The notes: generated by a model not told the origin, from the letters alone. 64,000 bases of DNA from Arthrobacter sp. zg-Y844 (GCF_024385465.1 NZ_JANFLS010000002.1:310001-374000), one strand, 5' to 3'; counted from the first letter of the stretch, positions 21,343-30,545 are shown. Made by a program: numbers and translations.

Positions 21343-22140
21343 GTGAGCAATCACCGGCTGCGCCTGATTACCGAGGGCATCGATCCCGGCACGGGCGTCG
21401 CCAAGCACTTACAGCTCCAAGGCATCCTCCGCCGCTTCGTGGAAACCCATGCCGGGGCAGGGGAAATCATCCCGTCGGAGCGTGAGCTCTCCGAACACTT
21501 CTCCGTAGCCCGCATGACCATCCGCCAGGCCGTGGATGCCCTGGTGGCGGACGGCGTGCTTGAGCGCGTCGTCGGGCTGGGGACCTTCGTGGCACGGACG
21601 AAGATGGACCTGCAGGTTCAGCTGACCTCGTACTCCGAGGAAATGCACCGCCGCGGCATGGTTCCTGACGCACACGTCCTGAGTTTCGAGCAGATCGGCG
21701 CCTCGCAGCTGGTGGCGCGTGAACTCCAGATCGAACCGGGCCAGCCCGTCGTGCGGTTCCGGCGGCAGCTGCTGGCGGACGGCGAACCGATGAGCGTCGA
21801 TGAGAACTTTATCCCCGCACACTACGTGCCGGGGATTCTCGAGGAAGAGCCGCCGACGTCGCTCTACAACGTGCTGAGCGAACGGTACGGCCTGGTGATG
21901 GAGTGGGGCGAGGACACCATTGAGGCAACGGCCGCCTCGGCCTCCATCGCCCGCCTGCTCAACGTTGAGCTCGGAGCACCGGTACTGAAGATCCAGCGCC
22001 ACGCCTATGTCTCGCGGGCGATGGTCGACTATTCGGTGTCCTACTACCGGGCGGACCGTTACAAGCTCTGGGTGCCGTTGCAGCGGCCCGGAGTCCGCAC
22101 CCCACGCTCTTACCACCCACGCCGGCGCCCGCACGCCTGA
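21343..22140 (+). CDS. GntR family transcriptional regulator (HutC/UTRA type)
   Basis: A 265-residue regulator with an N-terminal winged helix (about 20-88; IIPSERELSEHFSVARMTIRQAVDALVADGVLERVVGLGTFVA) and a C-terminal UTRA effector domain (about 105-250; LQVQLTSYSEEMHRRGMVP, then GEPMSVDENFIPAHYVPGIL and YSVSYYRADRYKLWVPLQR). Such regulators usually sense sugar phosphates or similar small molecules; the ligand cannot be told. It starts at GTG. The unknown gene 62 bp downstream may be co-transcribed. Confidence 0.88.
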   Translation: MSNHRLRLITEGIDPGTGVAKHLQLQGILRRFVETHAGAGEIIPSERELSEHFSVARMTIRQAVDALVADGVLERVVGLGTFVARTKMDLQVQLTSYSEEMHRRGMVPDAHVLSFEQIGASQLVARELQIEPGQPVVRFRRQLLADGEPMSVDENFIPAHYVPGILEEEPPTSLYNVLSERYGLVMEWGEDTIEATAASASIARLLNVELGAPVLKIQRHAYVSRAMVDYSVSYYRADRYKLWVPLQRPGVRTPRSYHPRRRPHA

Positions 22141-22201
22141 GCGCCGCCCAGGGGGCTCGCAGCCCCCGCCAAGACCCCACAGCAGGAAGAGGAACACCAC
22201 G

Positions 22202-22759
22202 ATGGTCACTATTCGGATGTACAAGCGCGACGAGGCGGGGGTGCTCCATTTCCGTGAGGCGCTCTATGACGAGGACGAAGGGCAGTTGATGCTTTCCTCC
22301 GGACCCGTAGGCTACGAAGGCTCGGCGAAGGTCCAGGAGGTGGCACCGGAAGCCGCGGAGGGCCTGCTGCACGCCTTTGCCGTCACCTCGGAGGAAGAGG
22401 GGTACGCGGAGATTGATCCGGCGGACCAGCACTGGGTCATCGTCCAGTACGCGCTCAAGACCGCCGAAGGCACCGAGCGGGACCGCTACCTCGAGCACAA
22501 GGCCACCCAGGCCATTTCCTCGTACTTCCTGTGGCGGGGACTGGGGGAGGTGGACCACACGGAATTCGCACCGCGGAAGCTGAATATCTATTGCCTGGTC
22601 CCGGACGTGAACAAGGCAGTTGCAGGCCTGAAGGTAGTGCTGCGGGATCCGCTGCTCGACTTCACCAAGCTCACCATCGGATCGGCGCCCGTAGCGGACC
22701 TCTCCGCACTGAAGCAGCGGTACCCGCTTCCGGCCAAGCGGCCCTTCACACTGGCCTAA
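22202..22759 (+). CDS. Conserved hypothetical protein
   Basis: I do not recognise this 185-residue acidic protein. It starts at ATG 22202 with an AGGAAGAGG site. It begins MVTIRMYKRDEAGVLHFREALYDEDEGQLML and has no signal sequence, membrane segment or cysteine cluster (a single Cys in the C-terminal half). A mixed alpha/beta composition suggests a soluble cytoplasmic protein. It lies behind the GntR regulator and shares a bidirectional terminator with qcrB. Confidence 0.7.
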   Translation: MVTIRMYKRDEAGVLHFREALYDEDEGQLMLSSGPVGYEGSAKVQEVAPEAAEGLLHAFAVTSEEEGYAEIDPADQHWVIVQYALKTAEGTERDRYLEHKATQAISSYFLWRGLGEVDHTEFAPRKLNIYCLVPDVNKAVAGLKVVLRDPLLDFTKLTIGSAPVADLSALKQRYPLPAKRPFTLA

Positions 22760-22803
22760 CCCGCGTTATCCGCCCGCCGGCGCATTGCCGAGGGACAAAC
22801 AAA

Positions 22804-22844
22804 AGAAGAGGGCCCGACCGGATGATCCGGTCGGGCCCTCTTCT
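22804..22844. terminator. Bidirectional terminator between unknown gene and qcrB
   Basis: A perfect 19-bp stem, AGAAGAGGGCCCGACCGGA (22804-22822) with its complement at 22826-22844, TGA loop. A-rich on the left and T-containing on the right, it can end both convergent transcripts. Confidence 0.85.
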
Positions 22845-22858
22845 GCACTGCCTTGCGG

Positions 22859-24544
22859 TTAGTGCTGTTCGATCGATGCCTGGTCGTCAGCCTTGGCTGC
22901 AACCTCGGACGGCGATTCGTGGTGATGCGCGTTCTCCAGCTCGGACGGCGTCACCGGAGCAACGCGGTCCTCGAAGAAGAAGCGGGACAGTTTCGCGCGC
23001 CGCTTCTCCTTCCGGGAGACCTTGCCGTTGGCGTCCGGCTGGGCCGGGAGTGCCTTGTAGGAGTCAAAGTCCACCAGGCGGTAGCGCTTGTACTCGTCGA
23101 GCGGCTCATGCACCTCGATGTACTCACCGTGCGGGAGACGGACGATACGTCCGCTCTCAACACCGTGAAGGACAATCTCGCGGTCCTTGCGCTGCAGCGC
23201 CAGGGCGATGCGGCGGGCAATGATGAAGCCCAGGATCGGACCGACGAAGAACAGGACGCGAAGCCAGTACGTCACATCGTTCAGCGACACGTGGAAGTGC
23301 GTGGCGATGAGGTCGGAGCTGGCAGCAGCCCACATGACGCAGTAGAACGTGATGCCTGCAACGCCGACGGCGGTGCGGTACGGCGCGTTGCGCGGGCGGT
23401 CCAGCAGGTTGTGGACCCGCTTGTCCTTGGTCAGCCAGGCTTCGATCCACGGCCATGCGAAGAGCAGGGTGAAGACGAGGCCTGCCGGGCCCAGGGCCGG
23501 GAGCAGCACGTTCAGCGACAGGGTGTTATCGCCCCAAGGGAACGGGATGACCCATTCCAGCGGGAACGCCCCGATGAATCCGGGCATCAGGCGCAGGGCG
23601 CCGTCGACCCAACCGATGTACCAGTCGGGCTGGGTACCGGCGGACACGGGGGAGGGATCGTAGGGACCGTAGTTCCAGATCGGGTTGATGGTGAAGAAGC
23701 CCGCGATGATCGCAATCACGCCGAAGACGATGAAGAAGAAGCCGCCGGCCTTCGCTGCGTAGACCGGGCCGACCGGGTAGCCGACAACGTTGTTGTTGGT
23801 CCGGCCGGGGCCGCGGAACTGCGTGTGCTTGTGGATAACCACCATGAACAGGTGGATGGCAATCATCAGCAGGATCAGCGCCGGAACCAGGAGGATGTGC
23901 AGCATGTAGAGGCGGCCGATAATCGCGGTTCCGGGGAACTCACCTCCGAAGAGGAAGAAGCTGATGTAGGTGCCTACCACCGGGACCGACTTGATGACGC
24001 CGTCGATGATGCGCAGGCCGTTGCCGGAGAGCAGGTCATCGGGGAGGGAGTAGCCGGTGAAGCCCGCAGCCAGGGACAGGATCAGCAGGACGCCGCCCAC
24101 CACCCAGTTGAGTTCGCGGGGCTTGCGGAAGGCTCCGGTGAAGAACACGCGGAGCATGTGCACCGAGACGGCTGCTACGAAGAGCAGGGCCGACCAGTGG
24201 TGTACCTGGCGCATGAAGAGGCCGCCGCGGACATCGAAGGAGATGTTCAGGGAGGACTCGTAGGCCACCGACATTTCGACGCCGCGCAGCGGTACGTAGC
24301 TGCCTTCGTAATGCGTTTCCGCCATGGACGGATCGAAGAAGAACGTCAGGAACGTTCCGGTCAGCAGCAGGATGACGAAGCAGTACAGCGCAACTTCGCC
24401 GAACATGAACGACCAGTGGTCGGGGAAGACCTTGCGGCCGAGCCCCTTGACTATGCCGGAACCGTTGACGCGGGAGTCAACGAAGTTGGTGACCCGTCCC
24501 AGACGGGTCTTGGCCTCGTAAGGCGTGGCAGAGGGAACACTCAT
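22859..24544 (-). CDS. qcrB: Cytochrome bc1 complex cytochrome b subunit
   Basis: Membrane subunit that oxidises menaquinol and carries the two b hemes, 561 residues. Heme-ligand histidines are visible in VHHWSALLFVAAVSVHMLRVFF and MLHILLVPALILLMIAIHLFMVVIHKH. The sequence NPIWNYGPYDPSPVSAGTQPDWYIGW covers the quinol-oxidation region (PDWY variant of the PEWY motif). The C-terminal extension (about 450-561) is charged and cytoplasmic, as in other actinobacteria. Last gene of ctaE-qcrC-qcrA-qcrB. Confidence 0.96.
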   Translation of the reverse strand: MSVPSATPYEAKTRLGRVTNFVDSRVNGSGIVKGLGRKVFPDHWSFMFGEVALYCFVILLLTGTFLTFFFDPSMAETHYEGSYVPLRGVEMSVAYESSLNISFDVRGGLFMRQVHHWSALLFVAAVSVHMLRVFFTGAFRKPRELNWVVGGVLLILSLAAGFTGYSLPDDLLSGNGLRIIDGVIKSVPVVGTYISFFLFGGEFPGTAIIGRLYMLHILLVPALILLMIAIHLFMVVIHKHTQFRGPGRTNNNVVGYPVGPVYAAKAGGFFFIVFGVIAIIAGFFTINPIWNYGPYDPSPVSAGTQPDWYIGWVDGALRLMPGFIGAFPLEWVIPFPWGDNTLSLNVLLPALGPAGLVFTLLFAWPWIEAWLTKDKRVHNLLDRPRNAPYRTAVGVAGITFYCVMWAAASSDLIATHFHVSLNDVTYWLRVLFFVGPILGFIIARRIALALQRKDREIVLHGVESGRIVRLPHGEYIEVHEPLDEYKRYRLVDFDSYKALPAQPDANGKVSRKEKRRAKLSRFFFEDRVAPVTPSELENAHHHESPSEVAAKADDQASIEQH

Positions 24545-24546
24545 GA

Positions 24547-25578
24547 TCAGCCACGCTCCCAGTAGCTCGGTCCGACAGGTTCTTCGAAGTCACGCTGGGC
24601 GACCAGGTAGCCCTCGCTGTCGACCTCGATCGGCAGCTGCGGCAGTGCGTGCCCGGCCGGTCCGAAGATGACTTTGCATTCCTGCGTGACATCGAAGGTC
24701 GACTGGTGGCACGGGCACAGCAGGTGGTGCGTCTGCTGCTCGTAAAGGGCAACGGGGCATCCAACGTGCGTGCAGATCTTGGAGTAGGCGACAATGCCGT
24801 CCACTGCCCAGTCTTCGCGTCCGGGGGAGGGATTCAGGTCCTCGGGGTTCAGGCGCATCAGCAGGACAACTGCCTTGGCCTTTTCCTCAAGCTTGTGCTC
24901 GGGCAGATCGTTCAGACCGTCCGGGATGACGTGGAACGCAGAGCCCAGGGTGACATCCGAAGCCTTGATGGGCGTGCCGCTGGGGTCGCGCACCAGGCGG
25001 GTTCCCTCTTTCCACATGGTGTGGCGAAGGGTGTTGCCCGGAAGCGGGCCGAGGTCCCGGAAGACGGCGATGGCCGGCAGCGGTGCCAGGACCATGGCGC
25101 CGAGGAGAGTGTTGCGGATCAGGGGACGGCGCTTGATGCCCGTTTCCTCGATGATGTCCCCAACCATCTTCTCCGCGACCACGCGGTCCTCTTCAGGACG
25201 GATCTCGTGACGGTCTTCGGTGATCTCGTGGTCCGGCATAAGCGTCTTTGCCCAGTGGACAATGCCGACGCCGATTCCAAGCATCGCGAACGCGGTGCCG
25301 AGTCCCAGGAGGATGTTCTGCAGCCGCAGTTCAGCGATGCTGGCATCATCCAGGTGGATGCTGAAGTACCCGATGAAAAATACGATGGTGCCGATGATCG
25401 ACACGATGAACAGGCTCGCCACCTGCCGCTCTGCCCGCTTTTCGGCGCGGGGATTTGTGTCGGCTAGACGAGGGCGGTGTGGGGGAAGTCCCGGATTCTG
25501 GAACTTCTCCTCATCTCCCTGGCCAGCCGTAGCGACGGTGCCCGAGGTGTTCGGACTGCCGTGACTATGGTCGCCCAT
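24547..25578 (-). CDS. qcrA: Cytochrome bc1 complex Rieske iron-sulfur subunit
   Basis: Rieske [2Fe-2S] protein of 343 residues with three N-terminal helices, the actinobacterial form. The cluster motif is CTHVGCPVAL then CPCHQSTFD (C-x-H-x2-C and C-x2-H). I chose ATG 25578 because a GAGGGGG site lies before it; another ATG at 25590 would add four residues. Ends two bases before qcrB starts. Confidence 0.94.
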   Translation of the reverse strand: MGDHSHGSPNTSGTVATAGQGDEEKFQNPGLPPHRPRLADTNPRAEKRAERQVASLFIVSIIGTIVFFIGYFSIHLDDASIAELRLQNILLGLGTAFAMLGIGVGIVHWAKTLMPDHEITEDRHEIRPEEDRVVAEKMVGDIIEETGIKRRPLIRNTLLGAMVLAPLPAIAVFRDLGPLPGNTLRHTMWKEGTRLVRDPSGTPIKASDVTLGSAFHVIPDGLNDLPEHKLEEKAKAVVLLMRLNPEDLNPSPGREDWAVDGIVAYSKICTHVGCPVALYEQQTHHLLCPCHQSTFDVTQECKVIFGPAGHALPQLPIEVDSEGYLVAQRDFEEPVGPSYWERG

Positions 25579-25663
25579 GATCCCCCTCATCCTTCTCTGA
25601 AAACTGCATTTATAGACCTATATGTAACTGTGATGTCACCCGTGGAGGTGAGCGCGGCTGTGG

Positions 25664-26464
25664 TTAGGAAGACCGGGAGGTCAACCAGATGGTGAAAGCG
25701 ATGATGATTCCCAGACCAGCGGTCCAGATGAACAGACCCTCGGAGACCGGACCGAGCGAGCCCAGCTGGGCTCCACCGGGGGAGCCGCTGGATTCGATGT
25801 CCTTGAGGAACGTGATGATGTCCTGCTTGTCCTCGGGAGTGATGTTGGTGTCGCTGAAGACAGGCATGTTCTGCGGGCCGGTGACCATGGCCTCGTAGAT
25901 GTGCTTTTCGCTGACCCCGTCCAGGCTCGGAGCGAACTTGCCCCGGGTCAGTGCACCGCCGGCAGCTGCTGCGTTGTGGCACATGGCGCAGTTCACGCGG
26001 AAGAGCTCACCGCCGTTGGCGGCTGCCTCTTCGTCGGTGGTGTCCGGCTCAAGGTATTCCGAGTCCGGAACCGAAGGTCCGGCACCGAGGCTGGAAACGT
26101 AGGCAGCCAGGTCAGCGGTCTGGTCTTCGTCAAACTGGACCGGCTTCTGCTGGGCCTGCGGGCCCTGCATGGCCATCGGCATGCGGCCGGTGCCGACCTG
26201 GAAGTCGACCGATGCTGCGCCGACGCCTACCAGCGAAGGACCGTTTTCGGTGCCCGTGGCTTCAATGCCGTGGCACGTTGCACAGTTGGCGACGAAGAGC
26301 TTCTCGCCCTCGCTGACGTCTTCGGCAGTGTACGTGGTGGTAGCCGCCTGGGCCTGGTTGGCTCCGTTGGCTACGGCATAGAGACCACCCGTAACGAGGA
26401 GTCCCAGCAGCAGCAGCGCGACTGCTGCGAGGGGATGACGCCGCCTTTGCGATAGTGCCTTCAC
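25664..26464 (-). CDS. qcrC: Cytochrome bc1 complex diheme cytochrome c subunit
   Basis: Diheme cytochrome c of 266 residues that passes electrons from the bc1 complex directly to CuA of the oxidase. An N-terminal membrane anchor (about 12-35) precedes two class I cytochrome c domains with CATCH (about 61-65) and CAMCH (about 157-161), and a C-terminal transmembrane helix (LFIWTAGLGIIIAFTIWL) ends the protein. The gene lies between ctaE and qcrA. Confidence 0.95.
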   Translation of the reverse strand: MKALSQRRRHPLAAVALLLLGLLVTGGLYAVANGANQAQAATTTYTAEDVSEGEKLFVANCATCHGIEATGTENGPSLVGVGAASVDFQVGTGRMPMAMQGPQAQQKPVQFDEDQTADLAAYVSSLGAGPSVPDSEYLEPDTTDEEAAANGGELFRVNCAMCHNAAAAGGALTRGKFAPSLDGVSEKHIYEAMVTGPQNMPVFSDTNITPEDKQDIITFLKDIESSGSPGGAQLGSLGPVSEGLFIWTAGLGIIIAFTIWLTSRSS

Positions 26465-26545
26465 TTCGTAGTTCCTAACTTATGTGGTCTTTGGGAAACT
26501 TGTGCCACTTTGAAGTATTTCGTGGGGTGCGATCCTCAAGCAGTG

Positions 26546-27184
26546 TTACTTGAGGAAGTAAATGATGACGAACAGGGCAATCCAGACCACATCAACGAAG
26601 TGCCAGTAGTACGAGGTTACGATCGCCGAAGTTGCTTCGAAGTGTCCGAAGCGCTTGGCGGCGTAGGCACGGCCGATGATGAAGAGGAACGCGATCAGGC
26701 CGCCGGTCACGTGCAGGCCGTGGAAACCGGTGGTGAGGTAGAACGCGGAACCGTAGGAGTTCGACGAGAGGGAGACGCCTTCAGAGACGAGCATGGCGTA
26801 TTCGTAGGCCTGTACGGAGACGAAGATGGCTCCGAGTACGAAGGTCAGCAGGAACCACTCAGTCATGCCCCAACGGGAGAACTTCAGGAGCCCTCCGGTG
26901 CGGCGTGCCTGGAGTCGTTCTGCGGCGAAGACGCCGAACTGGCAGGTGAAGGAGCTGGAAACAAGGATCACCGTGTTCACGAAAGCGAACGGAACGTTCA
27001 GCTTCTCGGTCTCCATGGCCCACAGTTCGCTCGAGACCGAGCGGAGAGTGAAATACATGGCGAAGAGGGCAGCAAAGAACATTAGTTCGCTGGAGAGCCA
27101 CACCACGGTTCCTACGGAAACCATATTGGGGCGGTTCAGCGTGGGGTGAGCCGGGGTACTGGGGGCATGGGTCGCTGTTGTCAC
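26546..27184 (-). CDS. ctaE: Cytochrome c oxidase subunit III
   Basis: Non-catalytic integral subunit of the aa3 oxidase, 212 residues with five predicted helices. [15 protein letters not shown] and the C-terminal [21 protein letters not shown] are typical. GTG 27184 gives the family start ([19 protein letters not shown]). An upstream extension is open but unlike the family. First gene of ctaE-qcrC-qcrA-qcrB, probably translated from a leaderless mRNA. Confidence 0.93.
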   Translation of the reverse strand: MTTATHAPSTPAHPTLNRPNMVSVGTVVWLSSELMFFAALFAMYFTLRSVSSELWAMETEKLNVPFAFVNTVILVSSSFTCQFGVFAAERLQARRTGGLLKFSRWGMTEWFLLTFVLGAIFVSVQAYEYAMLVSEGVSLSSNSYGSAFYLTTGFHGLHVTGGLIAFLFIIGRAYAAKRFGHFEATSAIVTSYYWHFVDVVWIALFVIIYFLK

Positions 27185-27221
27185 ATAGACATTATGGCGG
27201 TAAAACTGCCCAGTTCTCCAA
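27184..27221 (-). promoter_or_regulatory. Putative leaderless promoter of ctaE-qcrCAB
   Basis: On the minus strand CATAAT (27196-27191) ends six bases before the GTG start of ctaE, and TTGGAG lies 19 bp further upstream. No Shine-Dalgarno is visible before the GTG. This matches a -10 box placed so that transcription starts at the start codon. Confidence 0.45.
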
Positions 27222-27344
27222 CAGATCAGGGCCGACGGCGCGTCCAAAGTCGGCCACGGCGCCCCGGATCCCTGTATTGGCGCGGAAATAGGCCTCGCAG
27301 AAAGAAATCAGCTTTTTCTACGAAACGTAGATAACCTAGGGTGT

Positions 27345-28391
27345 GTGACTACGATTCCGAGTTCCGGTGACACCTGGCCGAGCCTGATTAATGCCCTCAT
27401 TGGAGGCGAAAACCTCTCCACCGAGCAGACCCGATGGGCGATGGCCACCATCATGGCGGGCAACGCCACGGACTCGCAGATTGCGGGGTTCCTCGTGGCG
27501 CTGCGGGCCAAGGGCGAAACCGTCGATGAGCTCACCGGGCTGGTCGAGGCCATGGTTGCCAGCGCCCGGCCCATTAACATCCCGGGGGAGACCCTCGACA
27601 TCGTGGGCACCGGCGGGGACCGCCACAACACCGTGAACATCTCCTCCATGGCTGCACTCGTGTGCGCCGGTGCGGGCGCGAAGGTGGTCAAGCACGGAAA
27701 CCGTGCTGCGTCGTCGGCCTCCGGATCCGCGGATGTCATTGAAGCGTTGGGGGTCCGGCTGGATCTGTCCGTGGAGCGGGTGGCGCAGGCTGCTGTTGAA
27801 GCCGGCATCACGTTTTGCTTTGCCCAGGTCTTCCACCCGTCCATGCGCTTCGCCGCCGTGCCCCGCCGCGAGATGGGGGTGGCCACGGCCTTCAACTTCA
27901 TGGGGCCGCTGACGAATCCGTCCAACCCCAGCGCCTCGGCCATTGGTGTCGCAGACGCCCGGCTGGCACCGCTGATGGCCGGCGTGCTCGCAAGGCGCGG
28001 TGTGCGCGCCCTGGTGTTCCGCGGCGACGACGGGCTCGACGAGATGACCACCACCGGCGTCTCTACCGTCTGGGAAGTCCGTAACGGGGCCGTAGAGGAG
28101 TCCGTAGTGGATCCCTTGGATCTCGGGATCAGCCGGGCCACGCTGGAGGATCTGCGGGGCGGTGACGCCGCCGCGAATGCGGCAGTGGTGCGCAGCGTAC
28201 TGGCGGGGGACAAGGGACCGGTGCGGGACGCCGTCGTACTGAACGCGGCAGCGGCACTGGTGGCCCTGGACAGCGAGGCGGACGGCCCGCTGATCGACCG
28301 GCTGTCCCGCGGCCTGGTCCGTGCCTGCGAGTCGATTGACAGCGGCGCGGCCCAGGCAGCGCTGGACCGCTGGGTGGCCGTTACGCAGTAA
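27345..28391 (+). CDS. trpD: Anthranilate phosphoribosyltransferase
   Basis: Joins anthranilate and PRPP in tryptophan synthesis. The 348-residue protein has the PRPP-binding [25 protein letters not shown] (GTGGD), [21 protein letters not shown], and [15 protein letters not shown] with the acidic pair for Mg. It starts at GTG 27345 with a possible TAACCT -10 box (27332-27337) seven bases ahead, so it may be leaderless. It stands alone, divergent from ctaE, as in M. tuberculosis. Confidence 0.95.
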   Translation: MTTIPSSGDTWPSLINALIGGENLSTEQTRWAMATIMAGNATDSQIAGFLVALRAKGETVDELTGLVEAMVASARPINIPGETLDIVGTGGDRHNTVNISSMAALVCAGAGAKVVKHGNRAASSASGSADVIEALGVRLDLSVERVAQAAVEAGITFCFAQVFHPSMRFAAVPRREMGVATAFNFMGPLTNPSNPSASAIGVADARLAPLMAGVLARRGVRALVFRGDDGLDEMTTTGVSTVWEVRNGAVEESVVDPLDLGISRATLEDLRGGDAAANAAVVRSVLAGDKGPVRDAVVLNAAAALVALDSEADGPLIDRLSRGLVRACESIDSGAAQAALDRWVAVTQ

Positions 28392-28394
28392 GCT

Positions 28395-28413
28395 CCGGCG
28401 GTCAGGCCGCCGG
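28395..28413 (+). terminator. Short GC hairpin after trpD
   Basis: CCGGCGG (28395-28401) pairs with CCGCCGG (28407-28413) around a 5-nt loop and is followed by GGTTTGCT. It lies between the convergent trpD and RAM genes; termination is plausible but weakly supported. Confidence 0.4.
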
Positions 28414-28419
28414 GGTTTG

Positions 28420-28701
28420 CTAGCTGTCGAAGCCCAGCGAGAACGCCGCGTCCAGGTCATGCTGCGAGTAGGCACGGAACGCGATCTGCGTGGTGGTTCC
28501 GATCACGCCGTCGACCTTGGACAGGCGGTTGGCAATCGCATCGGCGAGGTCCTCGTGGCGCTGCACCCGTGCGATGGCAATCAGGTCGCATTCGCCGGTC
28601 ACTGAGTAGACCTCGCTGATGCCGTCGATCTCGGAGATTTCCTCGGCGCATTCCGGGATCCTGGCGGAGTCGGTCTGGATGAGTACGAAAGCGGTGATCA
28701 T
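28420..28701 (-). CDS. Stand-alone Lrp/AsnC ligand-binding (RAM) domain protein
   Basis: A 93-residue protein consisting only of the RAM effector domain of Lrp/AsnC regulators (MITAFVLIQTDSARIPECAEEI, ...VTGECDLIAIARVQRHEDLADAIANRLSKVDGV). There is no DNA-binding helix-turn-helix. Such proteins bind amino acids and form oligomers. It sits convergent to trpD, so a link with tryptophan or amino acid sensing is possible but unproven. Confidence 0.85.
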   Translation of the reverse strand: MITAFVLIQTDSARIPECAEEISEIDGISEVYSVTGECDLIAIARVQRHEDLADAIANRLSKVDGVIGTTTQIAFRAYSQHDLDAAFSLGFDS

Positions 28702-28722
28702 GGAGGGCCTTCCCTGCGGGTC

Positions 28723-28786
28723 TTTTAGCGCGGTGGCTTCTAAATGCGGTGGCGTCTAAATGCGGTGGGGTTTTAATGCGGTTGCG
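28723..28786. repeat. Four imperfect 16-bp tandem repeats
   Basis: Between the RAM gene and the DUF3054 gene there are four units of 16 bp: TTTTAGCGCGGTGGCT (28723-28738), TCTAAATGCGGTGGCG (28739-28754), TCTAAATGCGGTGGGG (28755-28770), TTTTAATGCGGTTGCG (28771-28786). Function unknown. Confidence 0.8.
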
Positions 28787-28808
28787 TTGAGTGGTGCTCT
28801 CTTTGAGC

Positions 28809-29213
28809 CTAGTCGATGGAACCGCGCCGGCGGCGGGAAATCACTGTCCACACCGCGCGCTGGCCGAGCAGGAACACCCCGAGCACTGCCAGGGTGACTA
28901 CTTGGAAGCTGACGGCGGTGCCGCCGCCGGCCAGCGCACGGATACCCAGGCCGGCGGCTACGGTTCCGAGCCAGATGACGACGCCGTCGGGCCATAGCCG
29001 TGCCGGACGCCGCCAGGCGCGCATGGCCGCCCAGGAGAGCAGGCAGGCCAGCAGGAACGGCAGCGCGGTGGTGAGGATGCCGAGCATGGCCAAGCCGTGT
29101 TCGTGGCTTTGCCGGCCGAGTGCGGCGAAAACGACGATGAGGACGAGGTCCGAAGCGAGAACCCAGGGCCAGGTCCGGACGGCCGTTGCGGATCGAACGG
29201 TCGTGTCTGTCAT
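28809..29213 (-). CDS. DUF3054 domain-containing membrane protein
   Basis: A 134-residue integral membrane protein with about four hydrophobic segments (WPWVLASDLVLIVVFAAL; LAMLGILTTALPFLLACLLSW; VVIWLGTVAAGLGIRALAG; VSFQVVTLAVLGVFLLGQ). It matches the actinobacterial DUF3054 family of unknown function. Its ATG overlaps the stop of the TetR gene (ATGA), so it is the last gene of the exporter operon. Confidence 0.82.
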   Translation of the reverse strand: MTDTTVRSATAVRTWPWVLASDLVLIVVFAALGRQSHEHGLAMLGILTTALPFLLACLLSWAAMRAWRRPARLWPDGVVIWLGTVAAGLGIRALAGGGTAVSFQVVTLAVLGVFLLGQRAVWTVISRRRRGSID

Positions 29214-29818
29214 GCGGAGTCCTCCCGGGCGGGATGGGTGGAGCGTTTGTCGCGGACGTAGGGGCCGAGGAGCTCCCGGACGCGCTCCTCGACTGTCTCC
29301 CGGGCGGTCCCGGATTCGAGCAGCCGGGTGGACGAGTGCACGATGGCGTTGATGAGCTCGGCAGTGACCTGCGGCTCCGGCACCCCCAGCAGCGTGAGCG
29401 TGTCCATCAGCGGGGTCAGCAGCTGGCGGTGCATCATGGCACTTTGGTTGTTCAGTTCCTCGCCGGGGGCGACGGCGGCCAGCGCATTGCCGACGGCGTG
29501 TTCGCCCTCTGCGACGAGCGCGATGTTGGTCAGGACGTACGCCAGGATGCGGTCTGCGGGATCCGGTTCCGCATCCATGGCCTCGCGCACCCGGCGGGTC
29601 CAGCGCGGAAACACATCCAGCACCAGGGCATGCAGCAGGTCCTGGCGGGACTTGTAGTACTGGTAGGCACTCGGACGGGCGAGGCCCGCCAGTGCGGCCA
29701 CTTCGGCCATGCTGGGGGCCTCGCCCGTGCGGGCCAGGAGGGTGCGTGCCGCATCAAGCAGCGCCCGCTGCTGTGCCGCCCGGTGTTCGGCCACCGTGGG
29801 GGCAGTAATTCGGGGCAC
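29210..29818 (-). CDS. TetR family transcriptional regulator
   Basis: A 202-residue TetR regulator. The helix-turn-helix lies in the first 60 residues (ALLDAARTLLARTGEAPSMAEVAALAGLARPSAYQYYKSRQDLLHAL). The C-terminal domain would bind an unknown effector. It is the third gene of an operon after the ABC permease and ATPase, so it likely represses this exporter, with the palindrome upstream of the permease gene as the probable operator. Confidence 0.88.
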   Translation of the reverse strand: MPRITAPTVAEHRAAQQRALLDAARTLLARTGEAPSMAEVAALAGLARPSAYQYYKSRQDLLHALVLDVFPRWTRRVREAMDAEPDPADRILAYVLTNIALVAEGEHAVGNALAAVAPGEELNNQSAMMHRQLLTPLMDTLTLLGVPEPQVTAELINAIVHSSTRLLESGTARETVEERVRELLGPYVRDKRSTHPAREDSA

Positions 29819-29843
29819 TTATGCCCTCCTGTTCGTGCTCTGG

Positions 29844-30545
29844 CTAGCTTGAGAGGCGACCATCCACCATCTCGACGACGCGGTCGCAATGGTGCAGGAC
29901 GTCGTGATCGTGCGTCACCATAACTGTAGCAACGCCGCGCTCATGGGTTTCCCGGGCGAGCAGGGCAACCACGTCCTGGCTGCGGGCGCGGTCCAGTGCT
30001 GCAGTGGGCTCATCCACAAGCAGCAGCGAGGGCCGGTTTACCAGCGAGCGGGCAATGCCGACGCGCTGGCGCTCACCGCCGGACAGCTGGTCCGGACGGC
30101 TCCGGGCCTTGTGGTCCATGCCCACTGCCGCCAGGAGCTCCAGCGGATCGAGCGTGTCCCGGCTTCCGGCAAGCTTCTGCATCAGGCGCAGCTGTTCCAC
30201 CGAATTCAGTGCCGGAATCAGGTTCCCGGACTGGAACACGAAGCCGATCTCCTGCAGGCGGAACCGGGCCCGGGCCGCCTTGCCCAAGGTGCCCAGATCC
30301 ACACCGTTGACCCGGACCGTTCCGGAATCGGGGGTGGTGAGGGCCCCGGCCACGGCCAGCAGACTGGATTTTCCGGCGCCGGACGGGCCGACGATGGCGA
30401 CCATCTCACCGGGCCGGACGGTCAGCGACACGTTATCCAGGGCCTGCACCGTGCTGTCACCGTCGCCCAGGGCGAGGTTTGCGGACTCGATCAGCAGTCC
30501 GCCGGTACGCGTGCCGGGGGTGCGTTCTTCAGTGGCGGTGCTCAT
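29844..30545 (-). CDS. ABC transporter ATP-binding protein (MacB/LolD type)
   Basis: A 233-residue ATPase. Walker A is GPSGAGKSS, the signature is LSGGERQRVGIARSL, Walker B is LLLVDEPTAALD, followed by the H-loop MVTHDHDV. The MacB/LolD-like sequence fits the FtsX-type permease whose stop overlaps its start (ATGA). Together they form an exporter, perhaps for a lipid, peptide or antibiotic. Confidence 0.92.
   Translation of the reverse strand: MSTATEERTPGTRTGGLLIESANLALGDGDSTVQALDNVSLTVRPGEMVAIVGPSGAGKSSLLAVAGALTTPDSGTVRVNGVDLGTLGKAARARFRLQEIGFVFQSGNLIPALNSVEQLRLMQKLAGSRDTLDPLELLAAVGMDHKARSRPDQLSGGERQRVGIARSLVNRPSLLLVDEPTAALDRARSQDVVALLARETHERGVATVMVTHDHDVLHHCDRVVEMVDGRLSS

Noticed and set aside
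22853-24565. A 570-codon plus-strand frame across qcrB
   Set aside because: It is the antisense of qcrB and has no recognisable domain.
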